In this document: positions 1 to 12,853 of the stretch, piece by piece | How positions within the stretch are numbered: position 1 is the first letter of the stretch | Layout of the letters: each line of letters begins with the position of its first letter | NCBI RefSeq assembly: GCF_050948175.1 | Contig: NC_135197.1 | Location: forward strand, 9,814,501 to 9,878,500 | Length of the DNA: 64,000 bases | Reading direction: 5' to 3' | From: Xylocopa sonorina | Lineage: Eukaryota; Arthropoda; Insecta; Hymenoptera; Apidae | The notes under the pieces: model-generated | Databases searched by the model: none | What the model was told of the DNA's origin: nothing | The model's input: only the letters and a program-made list of their open reading frames with translations | Made by a program: the position numbers and the translations under genes

Positions 1-3000
1 GCCGTTGAATCGAGTCGTTTGCGCCCGCGCGTCTGACGCTGCGGAACGAAGACAGTGGCGTCGACAAAACGTTATAAACGGTACCACAACTGGCGGCAGG
101 ACGGGGGTTGCCCGTGGCCAACCGGGTGCGACGGAGACGGAGAACGCGGCGGGGCGACGCGGGGGTGAGCGCGCTTAACCAAATTACATCAATCCCATTT
201 CACATCGTTTTGACATGGCAATTGAGTTGAGTCCCGCGCAACTGTTGTGTTTTTGCTCTCGCGTTCGGGAGCGAGAGGAATGCGCGCCCAGCGTACGACG
301 GCTGGCGGGAGGTAGAAGCGGAGGGACAAGAAGGTTCTATATACATCGCTGGGAAACTACCCCTCGCGAGGAACGTTCAAGTTTTCGCCCCCACTCGTTT
401 TCGAGCGAGTCGCAGAGGGCTGGATGCGATGGTGGTGGCGAACGGGAGGTGAGTGGAGGGATGGAGGGTGGGCTGGGGGGCAAGTGCCTTAACTTTTCCT
501 TATCGAAAATAAGTCGTTAGCCGGCCTTTCATCTTTAAACGAGTTTTCGCGGTGCGCTGAGTTTTTTACCCCGATCCCCGCTAGTCGTCCCCCTCTGTCT
601 CCTCCCTCGCTTCCACCGGTTCTTCTTCTAACCTCCTCTGGTCCCCCATCCAGCCACTTTTGCTCACGTCGCCACGGTTTAAGGGATTTTTCAATTTCAT
701 CGTGAGAAGCTAATTTAATTTCTGCGCGGGGCCGTTGCGGCGCAAAGAGCAGGTTATCCGGTGACACTCGCCCGCAAACCCACGACGCGCGTCGCGACGC
801 GATACAAACGCGTTCGATGCGTGCAATTATTCGCGCAGCTATCGAGTTCCGCGTGCCCCGGACGTCGATAATCACTCGAATCGGCGTTACGATCTGTGCG
901 AGCTCGCAACAGTCGAAATCGTGTCGCTACAGCCTCCTCCGATCGGCTGCCGCTCGAGAGGACTAGAGACGACTACTACGAGGAGTTGCTGAATTCGTTA
1001 CCGACTGTTTCTCGCTTTATTTTTCTGACGACCCATTAAATATTCAGCAGCCGTAATGGGCCGGAGTTTAATTAAACCGACACTGTAGCAGCCAACCTGC
1101 TTTACAAACATCTTTCACGGTATTCCGTGTATACAGTTTAAAACTCTATCTAACTTTTTTGCCGGACGATTACGTACAAGGTGATCCTTAATTACGCCGC
1201 TATACTAAGAGGGGTGGAATCGAGTAGCTGTTCGTTAATTTATTGCTAATTGCGAGTTTGAAAAATAAATCACGTCCCTCTTACCGGGGAGTCTGAACGG
1301 TGCCTTTGGGGTGCACGCGATCGGTATTAAAGGATCGTTTGAGATTCATCGAAGAGGTGATTTGCGCAGGACGATGTTGTTCGTGCTGCGATCTCTTCGA
1401 TTGCATCCAGTCTGTAAGCGAAAGGAAAATAGTTTCCTGCCCCCTCTTCTTCCTCCTCCACTCCTCAGACAACAGAAAAATAAGAGTGAACGAGGATCAG
1501 GCTGAAGAGCGACGGAGAAAGTTGGAAGCGCGTTGCCTCGTCGAGTTGTCGGTGTCGCTCGAGGGGGATGAGAACGACTAGCTGCGGTCCCCTTCCTCTT
1601 GTCAGCCTCGTGGTGTGGCTTAGAAGAGTACAATGCTGTAAAACCGCCGGCAATCCGCTTACCAAGTGACATCTTTACGCAATTACCAATAATTGGTGGC
1701 TGGTCGAGGCGCAAAGCCTCGTAAACCTAATTAGGATGAAGAATGTAATCGGAGACGTTCAGAGGGGTGGCCTGTCCCGCTCCACGACGATTACACGGCT
1801 TTCTCGTGTACCTCCGAACATATTTAAAATGAGAAATCCTTTCGCCAAAGCTTCCTTTAACGACCCCTTTTTTTTTTGTCCACGGTTAATTGCGCTGTAA
1901 TTATAATTCGATTCGACGTCGAATTATGAAAATCGAAACGTAATGCAGCGCGGTATAAATACAAATTAACGAAGGCACGCGAACCTCGCCGTGTTCGTTA
2001 ATAGTTGTAACGAGATTTAAAACTAGTGGCGCGTTCAGCGTATTTTCAAAAGCGATTTAATCATAACTCGATTCGCTCATTATTGCGGCGTAATCGCGTC
2101 AATGCTGGTTCGATTCGAAAGTAATTTCTACCGTTTCGTAATTCGCTCTTCGTAATTCGCATTGAAGAAAATTCAAAGCGAACTGATAAGAGAATCGAAC
2201 GCTGCGCGAAATCAAAGGGCCCGATCTGCTTTGCTTCTAAACGGAACGGACCGACCGCGAAAATGTAATATCGTTCCCAATTAAACGGAATCTGCAACGC
2301 TCGGCTTTTCCCGGACGCTCGCCGATCTTCGCCACGCTTCACAGTTTTTTCCGCAGTCCCGGCTGATTAACATCCTTCGTTCGCCGCGTGCACTTATCAA
2401 ACCGTGACACGGCCTCGTTCGGGGCGCGAGACGAAAACGTAATCGATTCACGAGCGCGAACGTGATAATCGCATTATCGAAATCGAGTAATAATCAAATG
2501 AAAGCATTTCGTCCCGAGACCAGATGAGCGTCTTAACGAAGTTCCACCGAATTATCAGCAATTATCGGTCCTTCGGTCTAATTCCGTTAGCGACGGTGAA
2601 GTTGGAAAAGGCGCCAACTAAAAGCTCGCTCCATCAAAAGGTCAAATCGGATTTCACCCGCGAGCAGACCGGGAATACTCTCGATTAAATCGGAATTTTC
2701 CCGGCTCGCGGACCGATCTTCGAATTACGCGGGGAAAACAATATCGCGAGGGAATGGTATTGCGTGTAAATTTCTCCCCGCGTCCTCGTACGAAGATGGA
2801 ATCGTTCGGGACCAGAAATAGGAAAGACTGGCGATGGGACGAAAAGAGGGGGAGGATAGAAGAAAAAAAAAAGCGAAGCGGAACCATCGACGGGAAGTCT
2901 ATAAAGGGCCGCGATATTCCATCCACCCGGTCGTGGCGCTGAAACCGAGTTCATGCTCGAATCGTAACCGATACGTTTGTAGAGGGAAACCAGAATCCGT

Positions 3001-4712
3001 TGATTCCGCCATCCTCTGGTGCAATAAAATTGGCCTTTCTTCCGCTTTCCATTTTTCGTCCGTGAAATTCTACTCGAGACACGATCGCTACGCGCGCTTG
3101 GGCTACACGCGCGAGTACGCGGATAGATAGGAACTATGTGAATAAAATATAAGAAGGAAAAAAGCCGGAGGAACGGAGACGAGGGGGAGAGGAAGAAAGA
3201 GGAATATTGTCGGAGTTACGCGTGACAAAGGGAGCGGTGTTGGAACGAAGATGGAACGCGAACGGGGTGGTTAAAGGGGGTTCGGTACGTGTACGTAAAC
3301 ACATGTTGTTACACTTGGGAAAGCACTTCTGTTGGAGGGTCTCTTTCTGAGAGACGGCTTATACCGTGGCAGACAAGGCGCAGAAAACCGTCTCTTACTT
3401 CTCGAAACGACGTGTGGCGACAATTCTATTGTGCATTCCATTCGGTCGGTCGCTTTGAGATACAAGCACGTATACTTCTTTGTCCCGGGGAACCACGGAA
3501 GGTCAGAGCTGGAGGGAGGTAGCCGAGGCGAGTGGAAGAGGGAGGATTGGGGTGATGTATAGGTGCGCGCAGGATTACGAAAGGTGGAGAGAGGTATTTT
3601 GACACCCTGTATAATGCCAGGACCACGGGGTGCGCCCAATTAGGTAACGTTCAGGCGTGAAGGGCCTCGTTCGCCGGTGGAATAAGATACAAAACTATCT
3701 CGTAAGCAAGCGGCACCCGACTGAATGCACGAAAACTTTCGACCCTATTCATCGAATCGTTTAGGATTTTTCTTGCCGGTAGAATGGAGATATTTAGAGG
3801 CACTCCCTCGACCGCTCATTGTCGCTCATTGTGAACGCTTAAACAATGCGTCTGGTAGTTCGCCTTTGTCAGTTGCGACACTTTACAGGTTTCTTCTATA
3901 GCGACAAGGTGATAATTGGTATGAAACTCGACGATCACAATGGGCACGATCAGCGACAAATTTGAAATAACAAAAAAAAAAAAAAAATGAAATCGCTAAA
4001 AAAAAAGTAGTTTAGAATTAACAAGACGTCGGTGCGTCAGCAGTCAGCGATAATTCCCGGTTACGAAACAAGGTATCACCTAACGTGGAACGAACGAACA
4101 AAAAAACGGACGTTTATCTCCGTAAAGTGGCAAAGTTCGCCGGGTGACATGATTCTTTCTCGTAATCTCGCGGACGGCGAAGAAAATATCCCCGCGAGCT
4201 CGTAGGCGGCCCCCAGAAAGGTAACAGCCGAGCCTCCGCCCGACGAGTCCTCGACGATCGACCAATACGGGCGAGACCCGACACCGTTTCCAGCGGGAAA
4301 ATAATGAAATTTGCAGCATAATCGGTAGGCAATTCATAGTCGCTGAGTGGTTTCTATTAAGGCTAACGACAGCCGGCACCGGAGGGGCTACGAGCACTCG
4401 AAGGAAGACAATCTCCCGTGAGGAGATGGGCCTTTTTTTTTCCAACCCCCTTAACGCGCGCGAGCACCCGCGTTCGCCAACGAACGTGCCTCCAGTCTCT
4501 CAGCCTCCGCGATCCTCGTCTCGTTCCTACCGCCAATCGTGAGGATCTATTTCCTATCGACGGACCTATCGTCCCTTTCTTTTTAACCTCTTTGCTCCTA
4601 CGACACGATTTCTCTCCTCCTGTTCCTGCTCCGCCTCCTCTTCCAGCCTTCCATGTGCCCAGGCCGCTCTTCCATCTTTCTCCTCCTTTCCTTCGCTTTT
4701 CACCTCGAACCT

Positions 4713-4753
<41 letters not shown>

Positions 4754-7700
4754 GCCGTCGTCCCTCTTCGACTTCATCCAGTCCCGTTCACCTATCCGCG
4801 TCTCCACCGCGTCGACGGCTCCGCTCTTTCCGTCTCACCTGTGGAGCTTCGCCGGTGGGAAGGGTGGCGGTTCAACCTGGAAGCAGAAATCGTCCAAGAG
4901 TTGATTTTAGATCGGCTAATGTCGTTTCGCTTTTAATGAACTTCTCCGTTCGTTAAGTACGTTTCTCCATCTCCGTCGCCTGCCAATCCGTGGACCAGTT
5001 TCTCCTGCCCGTAGATAGTGTCCGGCCGAGTGCACCCTGTTTTCTGTTTTGCCTCGCGATCGGCTGCAGGTGCACGCGTTTCAACATCTATTTCGACGTG
5101 TTCCTCGAGAAATCTGTTCACGTCGTTGAAACGTGAACATCGATGCACACGTACGTACAAGTAAAATGCACTCAGCGATAGCTATATTCTTGTTACGCTT
5201 TATTGTGCAACAGTAAAAGGTTGCTATCGCGAAGCCGCGACTTGTAGTCTTAATCTGTTAAAAATCATCGCACATTTCAAGCTTAAATTAAACGACGGTT
5301 TGTTTTCTTCGGTTAAGTTACGTAATCGCTAATTAAACGTACAGACGATTCTCGAGTTGGCAGATTTCCATGAAAAATCAAGGACAGCCGAAGAAAGAGT
5401 TCCAAGACAGTAAGCAGCGGTCTGCCCATCGAAAATAGACACATTTTTCTAATCGTGCTACTTGGAGTTTCGCTCGACGTCTGTTTATCGCGGCGTTGTT
5501 AAATAGTACCAAGTGTTGCATCATGTACATGGAAAAATATGTCGTATTCGTGAAGCTCCAGACAAGGCTACGTCTGTAGATTTTGTTAATCTGTCGTAGC
5601 AAGCATCGGTTATGCAATTTTCAGACAGGACACAATCATCCGTTGTCGAAGTTTCTTCGAGCGGGAACAAAATTAAGTTATTAAGGTACCCAGGGAAATA
5701 AGTAAAGCAAAAGTCAGACATTCTGTTTAGATATAAAAAAAGGGTTTCGATGCTCTCGGTACCATTGATACGAAATCGTTTATCTGAAACGTGTGAGAAT
5801 AGCCTGACATTAGATTCTTTATTGTATAATCAGACTTATTAAATACCGATTACGCGAAGAAAGTTTCGTAAATACATCCATTACGATAACAGATAGGAAC
5901 GACGGCGCAGAGATTATTTATCATTAACGAGCTGCATCGAACACGCGATCGACGCTCGACAAACCTTTTAATCGTATCAATAATGTTGACGAATATCCCG
6001 AACACGATAATTAGAATCTGTTCATGGACGTGCTTATTGTTCTCGGTGGCAATAAGGTTTCGCGTGGTCGTTATCCCGTCGCTATATCAGCCTGACGTTC
6101 GCTTATAGATTTATTAGCGAAGTTGAAAACAGGATAGCAACAGAGTGACAGTATCTAACCGGTTTGCGGTAATCGACTGTTCGTGCCCGCGCTCTTTTTG
6201 CTTCGATCCGCCAGCGTCACTGAACTCGGAAAATTCGAGTATCAGCTTGTTACGCGGCCCGAAGATTACGGAGAACATAACTGCCGGGCTTTTGTAATCG
6301 CGTAAACAACGTTGCACAAAAAACTGTGCTAATTGCCAAACAAACGAATCGTTTCCGTTCGGTTTATCCAATCGATTCGATTCGATTTCAATGCGATCAC
6401 GAGGCACTTTTTATAGAGTCGGACTAATATCTCCGAGCATTCTCGCTCCTGCGAATTATGTAAACGCAGTGAAAAAAAATTAAATATCGCTACACAATTT
6501 GTTCACGTGTTTCGAAATGTGTGATTGTTCGCGTACGATCGACCTCTTATTTTAATATTTCTATGTGAATAAAATTTATCTTTTATTTCCATAGCTCTCG
6601 GAATAAACTACTATCACTTCGCAACGGTTAAACCCCTTACGCGACTAGCCTGTGACCGCCATTATTATTTACATAATCTCGTCTGCTTCTCTTGTTATCA
6701 GTGCTTATTTACCCCGAAATAAATTATCCCTGTTAATTAGCTGGTTTCAGCTTTTACCTGACGAATCCATTAGAAAACTCAGAGGGTTAACCGTGGAACT
6801 ACCCCTGTCAGGTAGACCTCTTGTTTCATCCCTTCTGAACTTTCCTCGATCACTGTATCACGTGCAAAAGAATCGCAGCCAAGCAAATTCTCGATGTTTC
6901 TTGCATCAGAATTATGTTTACGAAATTTTATAGATTAGTTGTAGAGCAATAATAAAGAAACCGGCGTGCTCCCGCGATTCTCTGGTGGGAGTTGCTCGCT
7001 CCGTCGCAAGATAAATGCTGTGTGTACATTCAAGAATGTTTAAAATTATCCGAACACACTTTTAATCTTATTTTTGTACGACAATTAGAGAACCTTTTCG
7101 TCGAAATGCTTCGTTACGCTTGCGAAAGTGTGAGGAGAATGTCTAACGATAATTAGTTGGTCGTGAAGTTGCACGGTTCTGTAATGTTCGCGTACAATGT
7201 TGCTACAAATCGACCAAAGTAGCTGGACACTTATTAACGAGACGACCGATACGAGGGGAGAAATTTATCGAACTTGATTAATTATCACACTCATTTCCAG
7301 ACCGACAATAGAATGTCACGGTTCATTGAGGATCCCTTTCTACTTATTGCTCATCGATCGGCACGATCGACGTCGATTCGCGTCGCGCGACGTCAGTTCT
7401 CGCTTATCGAAGTTTCACCGACTTCCCACAAACGTATCGCTCGTTCTTTTTCTCTTTTTTTCTTCGAATTCCCCTCGTTCAAGATGGAAGAAGAGAGACG
7501 GGAGCGGAAAACAGAATTGCGCGAGTTTCGATCCGTAACAAACACGCCCTGATCGGATTGCCAACGATCGTCGATAGAAGCCTGTCGAGTTTCGACGCGT
7601 TTTTGCCCTTAGGTGTTTGCGCAAAAACTGAAAGACGCGAGGATCTGCGTTGAAATAATTAGTCTCGCTGCTTCCTCCGCGTATCCACTGCGTAACCGTT

Positions 7701-8900
7701 CGATACGATAAGATGGAGCAAGATTATTAATGAAACCCTTGTACATTATCGCTTGTAAATTAGCAGGGAACATTCGTTTTCAACGATCGTTCAAAGGAAC
7801 CGGATTTATCGAATCGATACGCGTTTTTGTCCGTCGAGGTAGATGAAACGTCGAAGACGATGCGCCTTGAATTAATTGATCTCGCTGCGTCGTTCGTGTA
7901 TGCACGGTATAATCGTCTAATAAAGAAAGAAGAAAGGAAAATTATTAACGAAACTTTCGTATTTTCGTTCGATTTTACTTGTGGCTATATTGGATTTTAT
8001 CCGGATATTGGAGCTTTAGTAATAAATGGCTAGTTCGATTTGATTCGTTTTTTCTGTCGTTGAGTAATATAGCTCCGGTTGAACTTTTTTTTGTACAGAC
8101 CGATTGCAATCGTCGCGTTACCCAGAGGAGTAATTGCATTTTTGGTATTGCTGATTTTCAGTATCGGTAATCCTTAGGGGTGGGGGTGGAGGGGCATTAC
8201 CGGGTAACTGTAGATTGAAACCGGGTCAGTGTCACTATCATTTTTGTCATTCATTCATACACACATGCGAAAGAGCGAGCTTCATTACATCATTGCCGGC
8301 AGATATTGCGAATCCTCTGTCAGATGCCCGTGACGCGTCACGATTCCGAATCGCTGATGAAAATGCCGATTCTCTTGCAAATATTTTCCTACTTTGCATC
8401 ACTTTTTCGCGAATCGCGATGGAGAAAAAAAAAAGAGAAGACGAGGAAAAACGTCACACATCTCTGAAGTGTTTGCACGCACTTAAAATTACGATAACCT
8501 TACTCAACTGTCCTTCTGTTTACCGTCGATGGGAGTAGAAATTAAAATGGAGTTTCCCTCTAGCGAAAACAACGATTCCCGATCGAATATCAATGTTTAC
8601 AAAAACACTCGTTCGCCTATGGGAGATTCATTCTTACGTTCGTATCTGCAGATGTTACACAATTACTGTTTACAGCTGGTTATGGTCCTGTAATCGGCGC
8701 TATTGTCTCGCTTTAAATAACAGCCCCGTCGCCAGGAACGAGATTCGATCGTTTAAGTATATTTTCATCGTTCGCGATGATACGCCTCCTCTAACGTACA
8801 GACGGTGTCTCGATAGTATTGGTGAATAGTAAAGACGACTACTAGTATCTACGTACACGAACCGCGTGTTCCTTTCTGAATACGTTAATGTTATCTGACG
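1..8900. other. Intergenic region, no recognisable gene
   Basis: No reading frame here shows a recognisable domain, a chain of phase-compatible splice sites or a family motif. The first kilobase is GC- and CpG-rich. A pyrimidine-rich block at about 4.6-4.76 kb contains a TCG/CCG microsatellite, and A-runs occur near 3.97 and 8.43 kb. Longer open frames, such as the 172-codon one at 4418-4936, are low-complexity by-products of skewed base composition. Confidence 0.6.
4713..4762 (+). repeat. TCG/CCG trinucleotide microsatellite
   Basis: About ten TCG units run directly into four or five CCG units inside a pyrimidine-rich block. Translated, it gives serine, valine or alanine runs, which explains the open frames over it. 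Confidence 0.9.
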
Positions 8901-8920
8901 CAACCAAAGCTATCGCGAAA

Positions 8921-8928
8921 TATAAAAG
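8921..8928 (+). promoter_or_regulatory. TATA box of the KAT II gene
   Basis: TATAAAAG lies 31 bp upstream of the A of a TCAGT initiator (8950-8954), the spacing expected for a TATA/Inr core promoter. The first AADAT-family start codon follows about 250-280 bp downstream. The assignment is by position and consensus only. Confidence 0.65.
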
Positions 8929-8949
8929 CCGGGTAAACGAGACCCGCTG

Positions 8950-8954
8950 TCAGT
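8950..8954 (+). promoter_or_regulatory. Initiator (TCAGT), likely transcription start at 8952
   Basis: The arthropod initiator consensus TCAGT is correctly spaced from the TATA box at 8921. It implies a 5' leader of about 250 nt (to 9204) or 280 nt (to 9231). Confidence 0.6.
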
Positions 8955-8990
8955 ACTGATAGTAGTAGCGTTCGTATTTCATAAAAAAGA

Positions 8991-9023
8991 ATGTGTTCTC
9001 AAGAGAACCGTCATCTTTGTTAA
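8991..9023 (+). other. Upstream ORF in the KAT II leader (10 codons)
   Basis: This is the first ATG after the predicted transcription start. It opens a frame encoding MCSQENRHLC and stops at TAA, well before the main start. Ribosomes would need leaky scanning or reinitiation to reach the enzyme frame. The purine at -3 gives moderate context. Confidence 0.45.
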
Positions 9024-9230
9024 GTCCTCTAGTTTCTTATCCATTCCTCCTCTCCACGATTGTATTTACGATCATTGTACATATTCGCCTGTACCTTTAA
9101 CAGTCAACTCTTCATTCTCCCCGGCTTCGTTTCACACCAGTTCGGTACTCGGGACTTACGCGTTGACAGTGAACTAAAAACCCACCCATCGAAAGAAAGG
9201 AGGATGCACAAGAACAAGGAGAAGTTCGAG

Positions 9231-9297
9231 ATGGATTATTCCTCGTTCAAGACAGAAATCTCGAAACGAAGGAGGTCAGCGACCACCAGAGAATTGA
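9231..9297 (+). CDS. KAT II coding exon 1
   Basis: Encodes residues 1-22, a basic N-terminus, and ends in phase 1 at a GTAAG donor. The codon split across intron 1 becomes ACG (Thr23). The alternative start at 9204 is in the same exon and frame. Confidence 0.85.
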
Positions 9298-12200
9298 GTA
9301 AGATGATTTCCCTCAACCCCTTGCGTGGCCAGTCGAATTTCAGGCATTCTTCGAGAACATCCGCCTTCTCGACGACGCGTATCGGTTTAAAAATGTGCAT
9401 GCGCGCAATTTTATCGATCTCGTAAAAGTCGCAGGCTGATTACGCAAGGGGTTAAAGATCCTATCTACCGCGGAAGAAAGTCAGCGTCGAAAGTAGGAAA
9501 TGGTTCCCGTAACAACGTTCTCTCGCGTAACTTTCAGCGAAAATAGCGTACTCGGCGCCGAAAAATGTGATCTCGCTGGCGGAGGGTATGCCGAACGAAG
9601 AAACCTTCCCTTTCACAGAAATCTCCATCAAGCTTAACGATGGATCGTCTTTCACCCTTGACGAGCGAGAATTGGGGGCGGCTTTGCAGTATATACCTAC
9701 TCAGGGTTACCCGCCGCTTCTTCAGGTAACTGCCATCTCGATTCTTTTATCGCAATTTGCTTTATGCATCCAAGATATCGCCCTATCAGCTATATTTCTA
9801 TTACGCGGGACATTCGTAATTTACATTTACACGCAGTTTTATCTTGCTGTCAATATGAAATGTTGCGTTAAGGAACGTGTAAGAGGACGATGAATATTAA
9901 TTAGCAGATTAACGAGATGTTTAGACATCTTCGATTGCGCACGACAGTTCGAGAACGTGCAGGATGAAAACCGCGATTAACACGCGCGTAACGAGTGAGG
10001 TTTATCAGAAGCGTGTCGGATTAATCGTGCGTTCCATCTTAAATGGCTTCTTTCCCACCTTTTTTTTTTTTCTCTCCCTGCCCCGGGATAATGCAATTGC
10101 CTTCAATACGTTTAACGACATTGGATATTAAATTGGTTTCAGAGCCTGAGGGAGTTCCAGCGAAGGGCGCACGCACCTCCCTTGTGGGAGAGCCGCGACA
10201 TAGTGATCGTCTCTGGATCTCAGGACGGATTGAGCAAAACTCTCGAGGCCATAATCGGACCAGGCGATCCTCTCCTGGTGCACGATCCTTTCTATCCGGG
10301 CGTGGAAGTTGTGGTCGGTAATTCTCATCGTATTCAACTACTCTTACGGGATTAGTGACAGAGCCTGTGTTCGTAGAGAATTAATTGGATCTCTCGCCTT
10401 GTACCGATAAAAAGTTCACTCATAAGCTGAGCGTACGGGGAAAAACGTTCGATTCGTCGAGACGAAAAGTCTGAATACGATTATCGCGTTATTCAATAAG
10501 TCAGCTGTTTCCCTCGATGTATGTAATTGTCCGGTTAGACTTTTTCCACGCTCTGGCTGATGATGTCGCGAAGATCACGTAAACAGCCGACGTTATCGCG
10601 CAAACCACGCGACAAATAATCGATCGGACGCCAAATCGATCGATTGGAATATCTTCGCGAGTAAACGGGGATGAAATGGAGCGTTGTTTGTGGAAAATCG
10701 GCTTTCGATTTGCAGGTCGCGCCCCATAAAGCGGAGCTGATCGCGATACCTCAGGACGAGCACGGCGTGGACCCAGAGATCCTCAGGGAAACGTTGATGA
10801 AGAGGGAGCTGTCGGGCAAGAAGATGCCAAAGATCATGTACATTAACGCGACCGGGTTGAACCCAACGGGTGTCGTTATCCCGTTGGAGAGGCGGAAGGA
10901 GATCTACAGGATAGCCTGCGAGTACAACTTCCTGATTTTGGACGACGATCCGTACCATTTCATGCATTTCGACGAGGTAAGCGATGATTCGATTTCTTGT
11001 CACTTGTACGCGCGTGTGCGTGAAACGATCATTTGAAAACGCGATTCGTGACGCGATTCATTATGCTCGAGATATTCGAATCTAAACATTGTAATCGCTA
11101 CTGCACTGGCGGAGATTGATTAGTGAACGTCACGAATCGATACGAAGAATTATGATTACGCTATCAGCGACGTTGATGGAAGTAGTTGCGTATCATTTGC
11201 GCTCGCACGTATCCATTCAGAAATTATTGGCATCGTATAAGACGCGTGGGTTTCGCGCACAGGTGGAGCCGAAATCGTTTTTATCGTTGGACACCGAGGG
11301 CAGGGTGATCAGGTTGGACTCCTTCTCGAAAGTGATCAGCAGTGGCCTCCGATTGGGCTTCATAACAGCAGCAGCTCCGTTGATAGCGAGCATAGAGCTC
11401 CATTTGCAGAGCAGCCACCTTCACGCCCCTACGTTATCGCAGGTTGGTAGGGTTGGTTCTAGTAAACCCACCCCTTTAAACCACCCTTTCTCGACGTTCT
11501 CTATCGTTGGTACAACCGTAAAATCGAACTCGATACAGGGAGAAAAGTGCCTAGCATCGATTCAGTCGCGTCTGCGATAAAAGTGATTTCCTTAAATACG
11601 TCTTGCGTCAGTTTTACTTTTTAACTGCGCGTATGTATTAATTATTTCTGCGCATATAGAAATTGGTTGGAAATCGCTCGAGCCAGCGATTCAGCTTCTC
11701 AGGATTTCCCTCCGGATTACTTCGATCTCTGTCGGATCTACTTTTTATTCGAAGAGGTTTGCCATTCAGGGGAAAAAGAAAGCGACCGAATGAGTCGTGC
11801 ATCCAATAATGACGCATGTCATTGCACGCTTCGTAAAGATATGCTCGTTAGTCAAATATCGCGGAACGGTCGTAAATATTATTGCTCCAGCATGATGAAA
11901 AATCTCGGGAACGTTTCGCACGCTCCGCGTAATTATCATTAGACAAGCGCGTGGGCTGTATCAACGGTGGCGCGTGTCGGTTATTATCGTTAATATAAAC
12001 ACAGATCATTGGTTATCGCGGCCCGCGAAAGCGAAGCCATTTCTTTACGATTATCCGTTGTCGTTAGGTGATACTGTACAGGCTGATGAAACTATGGGGA
12101 TACGACGGAATGACGAATCATTTCATGAGGATAAGACGTTTCTATAAGCAACGCAGGGACGCTATAGCTACGCTCGCTGAAAAACACTTAACTGGTTTGT

Positions 12201-12853
12201 ACATAAATAAATAGCCCAAACAATAAAATGTAGTTGTAGTAAATGCTGTTGCAAGTTTCTTGCGGTTATAATCAACTTGTTTGTTCGCTTCGTAGTTGCA
12301 ACTATGCGTTCATGCGTGGCGATAATGCATTTTTCCTTTCTTTTACGCAAGTGCAAGCTATCCAAAGCTTATCAATGTAGAAAAGTATTGCAATATCCTG
12401 AGATATACGTTATCTTTGCTTCTAGGCTTGGCAGATTTCACATTGCCAAAGGGAGGTTTCTTCCTTTGGATCAAAGTACGGGGTATTAAAGACACTTGGA
12501 AGATGATGATGCAACGTGGCGTCACGGAGGGCGTCATAATGGCGCCTGGTGCCGCTTTCATGAAGGATCCTAGCAAACCCTGCAACGCTATCAGGGCAAG
12601 CTTCGCTAAAGTTTCCTACGAAGAAATGGATCTGGTACGTTTTATTATTTATAATACTACATTATTATAAATTTTGTAGTTTACTCGAACTTGAATATTT
12701 CGATCTGACATCGATCGAACTGGATGAATTACCATTACTCGATACATTCCATTACTGTTTTCTCGTTTTCAGGCAATGGAGAGGTTGGCAGATCTAATCA
12801 GATCCGAGCTTCGTAATAATTACTTTATAAATGGGAATTCGTACATCAATTAG
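9231..12853 (+). CDS. Kynurenine/alpha-aminoadipate aminotransferase (KAT II/AADAT family)
   Basis: PLP-dependent fold-type I aminotransferase. The family transaminates 2-aminoadipate in lysine breakdown and kynurenine to kynurenic acid, usually in mitochondria. Eight exons: 9231-9297, 9538-9725, 10143-10313, 10716-10976, 11263-11442, 12068-12194, 12426-12634, 12773-12853. They join in frame to 427 aa; human AADAT has 425. Visible motifs: SGSQ at 109-112 (cofactor phosphate), Tyr136, NPTG at 191-194, Asp219 and Tyr222 in DDPY, the Schiff-base Lys252 in DSFSK, Arg259, and Arg388 in RASF, the substrate carboxylate contact. These match the human residues at a constant offset of 11 from at least Asp219 to Arg388. 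The ATG at 9231 aligns with the human start (M-x-Y-x-x-F). An in-frame ATG at 9204 would add nine residues and is the first main-frame ATG on the transcript. The exon 3 donor is weak. Mitochondrial targeting is not obvious from the N-terminus. Confidence 0.93.
9538..9725 (+). CDS. KAT II coding exon 2
   Basis: Acceptor TTTCAG, donor CAG|GTAACT. Encodes residues 23-85, including NVISLAEGMPN, the counterpart of the family segment around MISLAGGLPN, and the ALQY stretch before the cofactor domain. Confidence 0.92.
10143..10313 (+). CDS. KAT II coding exon 3 (weak donor)
   Basis: Acceptor TTTCAG. Encodes residues 86-142, with the SGSQ phosphate-binding motif and Tyr136 of the family Pro-x-Tyr motif. 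Alignment to the family and phase both require the exon to end at GTG|GTCGGT, a poor donor. A better-looking GTAATT four bases downstream would shift the frame. Confidence 0.85.
10716..10976 (+). CDS. KAT II coding exon 4
   Basis: Acceptor TTTGCAG, donor GAG|GTAAGC, 87 codons in phase 0. Encodes residues 143-229, containing NPTG and the DDDPYHF motif that contacts PLP. Confidence 0.93.
11263..11442 (+). CDS. KAT II coding exon 5 (catalytic lysine)
   Basis: Sixty codons, phase 0-0, flanked by CACAG and CAG|GTTGGT. Encodes residues 230-289 with the PLP-binding Lys252 in DSFSKVISSGLR and Arg259. Confidence 0.93.
12068..12194 (+). CDS. KAT II coding exon 6
   Basis: Acceptor TCGTTAG, donor ACTG|GTTTGT, ending in phase 1. 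Encodes residues 290-331, the helical segment between the large and small domains. Confidence 0.88.
12426..12634 (+). CDS. KAT II coding exon 7
   Basis: Acceptor CTTCTAG, donor CTG|GTACGT. Encodes residues 332-401 of the C-terminal small domain, including GGFFLWIKV, the APGAAF stretch and Arg388 in RASF. Confidence 0.93.
12773..12853 (+). CDS. KAT II coding exon 8 (terminal)
   Basis: Acceptor GTTTTCAG. Encodes the last 26 residues and a TAG stop. The final dozen residues after the conserved helix have no counterpart in the human protein. Confidence 0.88.
   Translation, partial: AMERLADLIRSELRNNYFINGNSYIN

Noticed and set aside
1973..1995. AAGGCACGCG, a partial match to miR-124
   Set aside because: The match is limited to the seed region and the sequence diverges afterwards. 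No hairpin arm was seen.
4418..4936. 172-codon open frame, + strand
   Set aside because: It overlies a pyrimidine-rich block and a TCG/CCG repeat, giving Val, Pro and Ala runs. It has no domain or splice structure.
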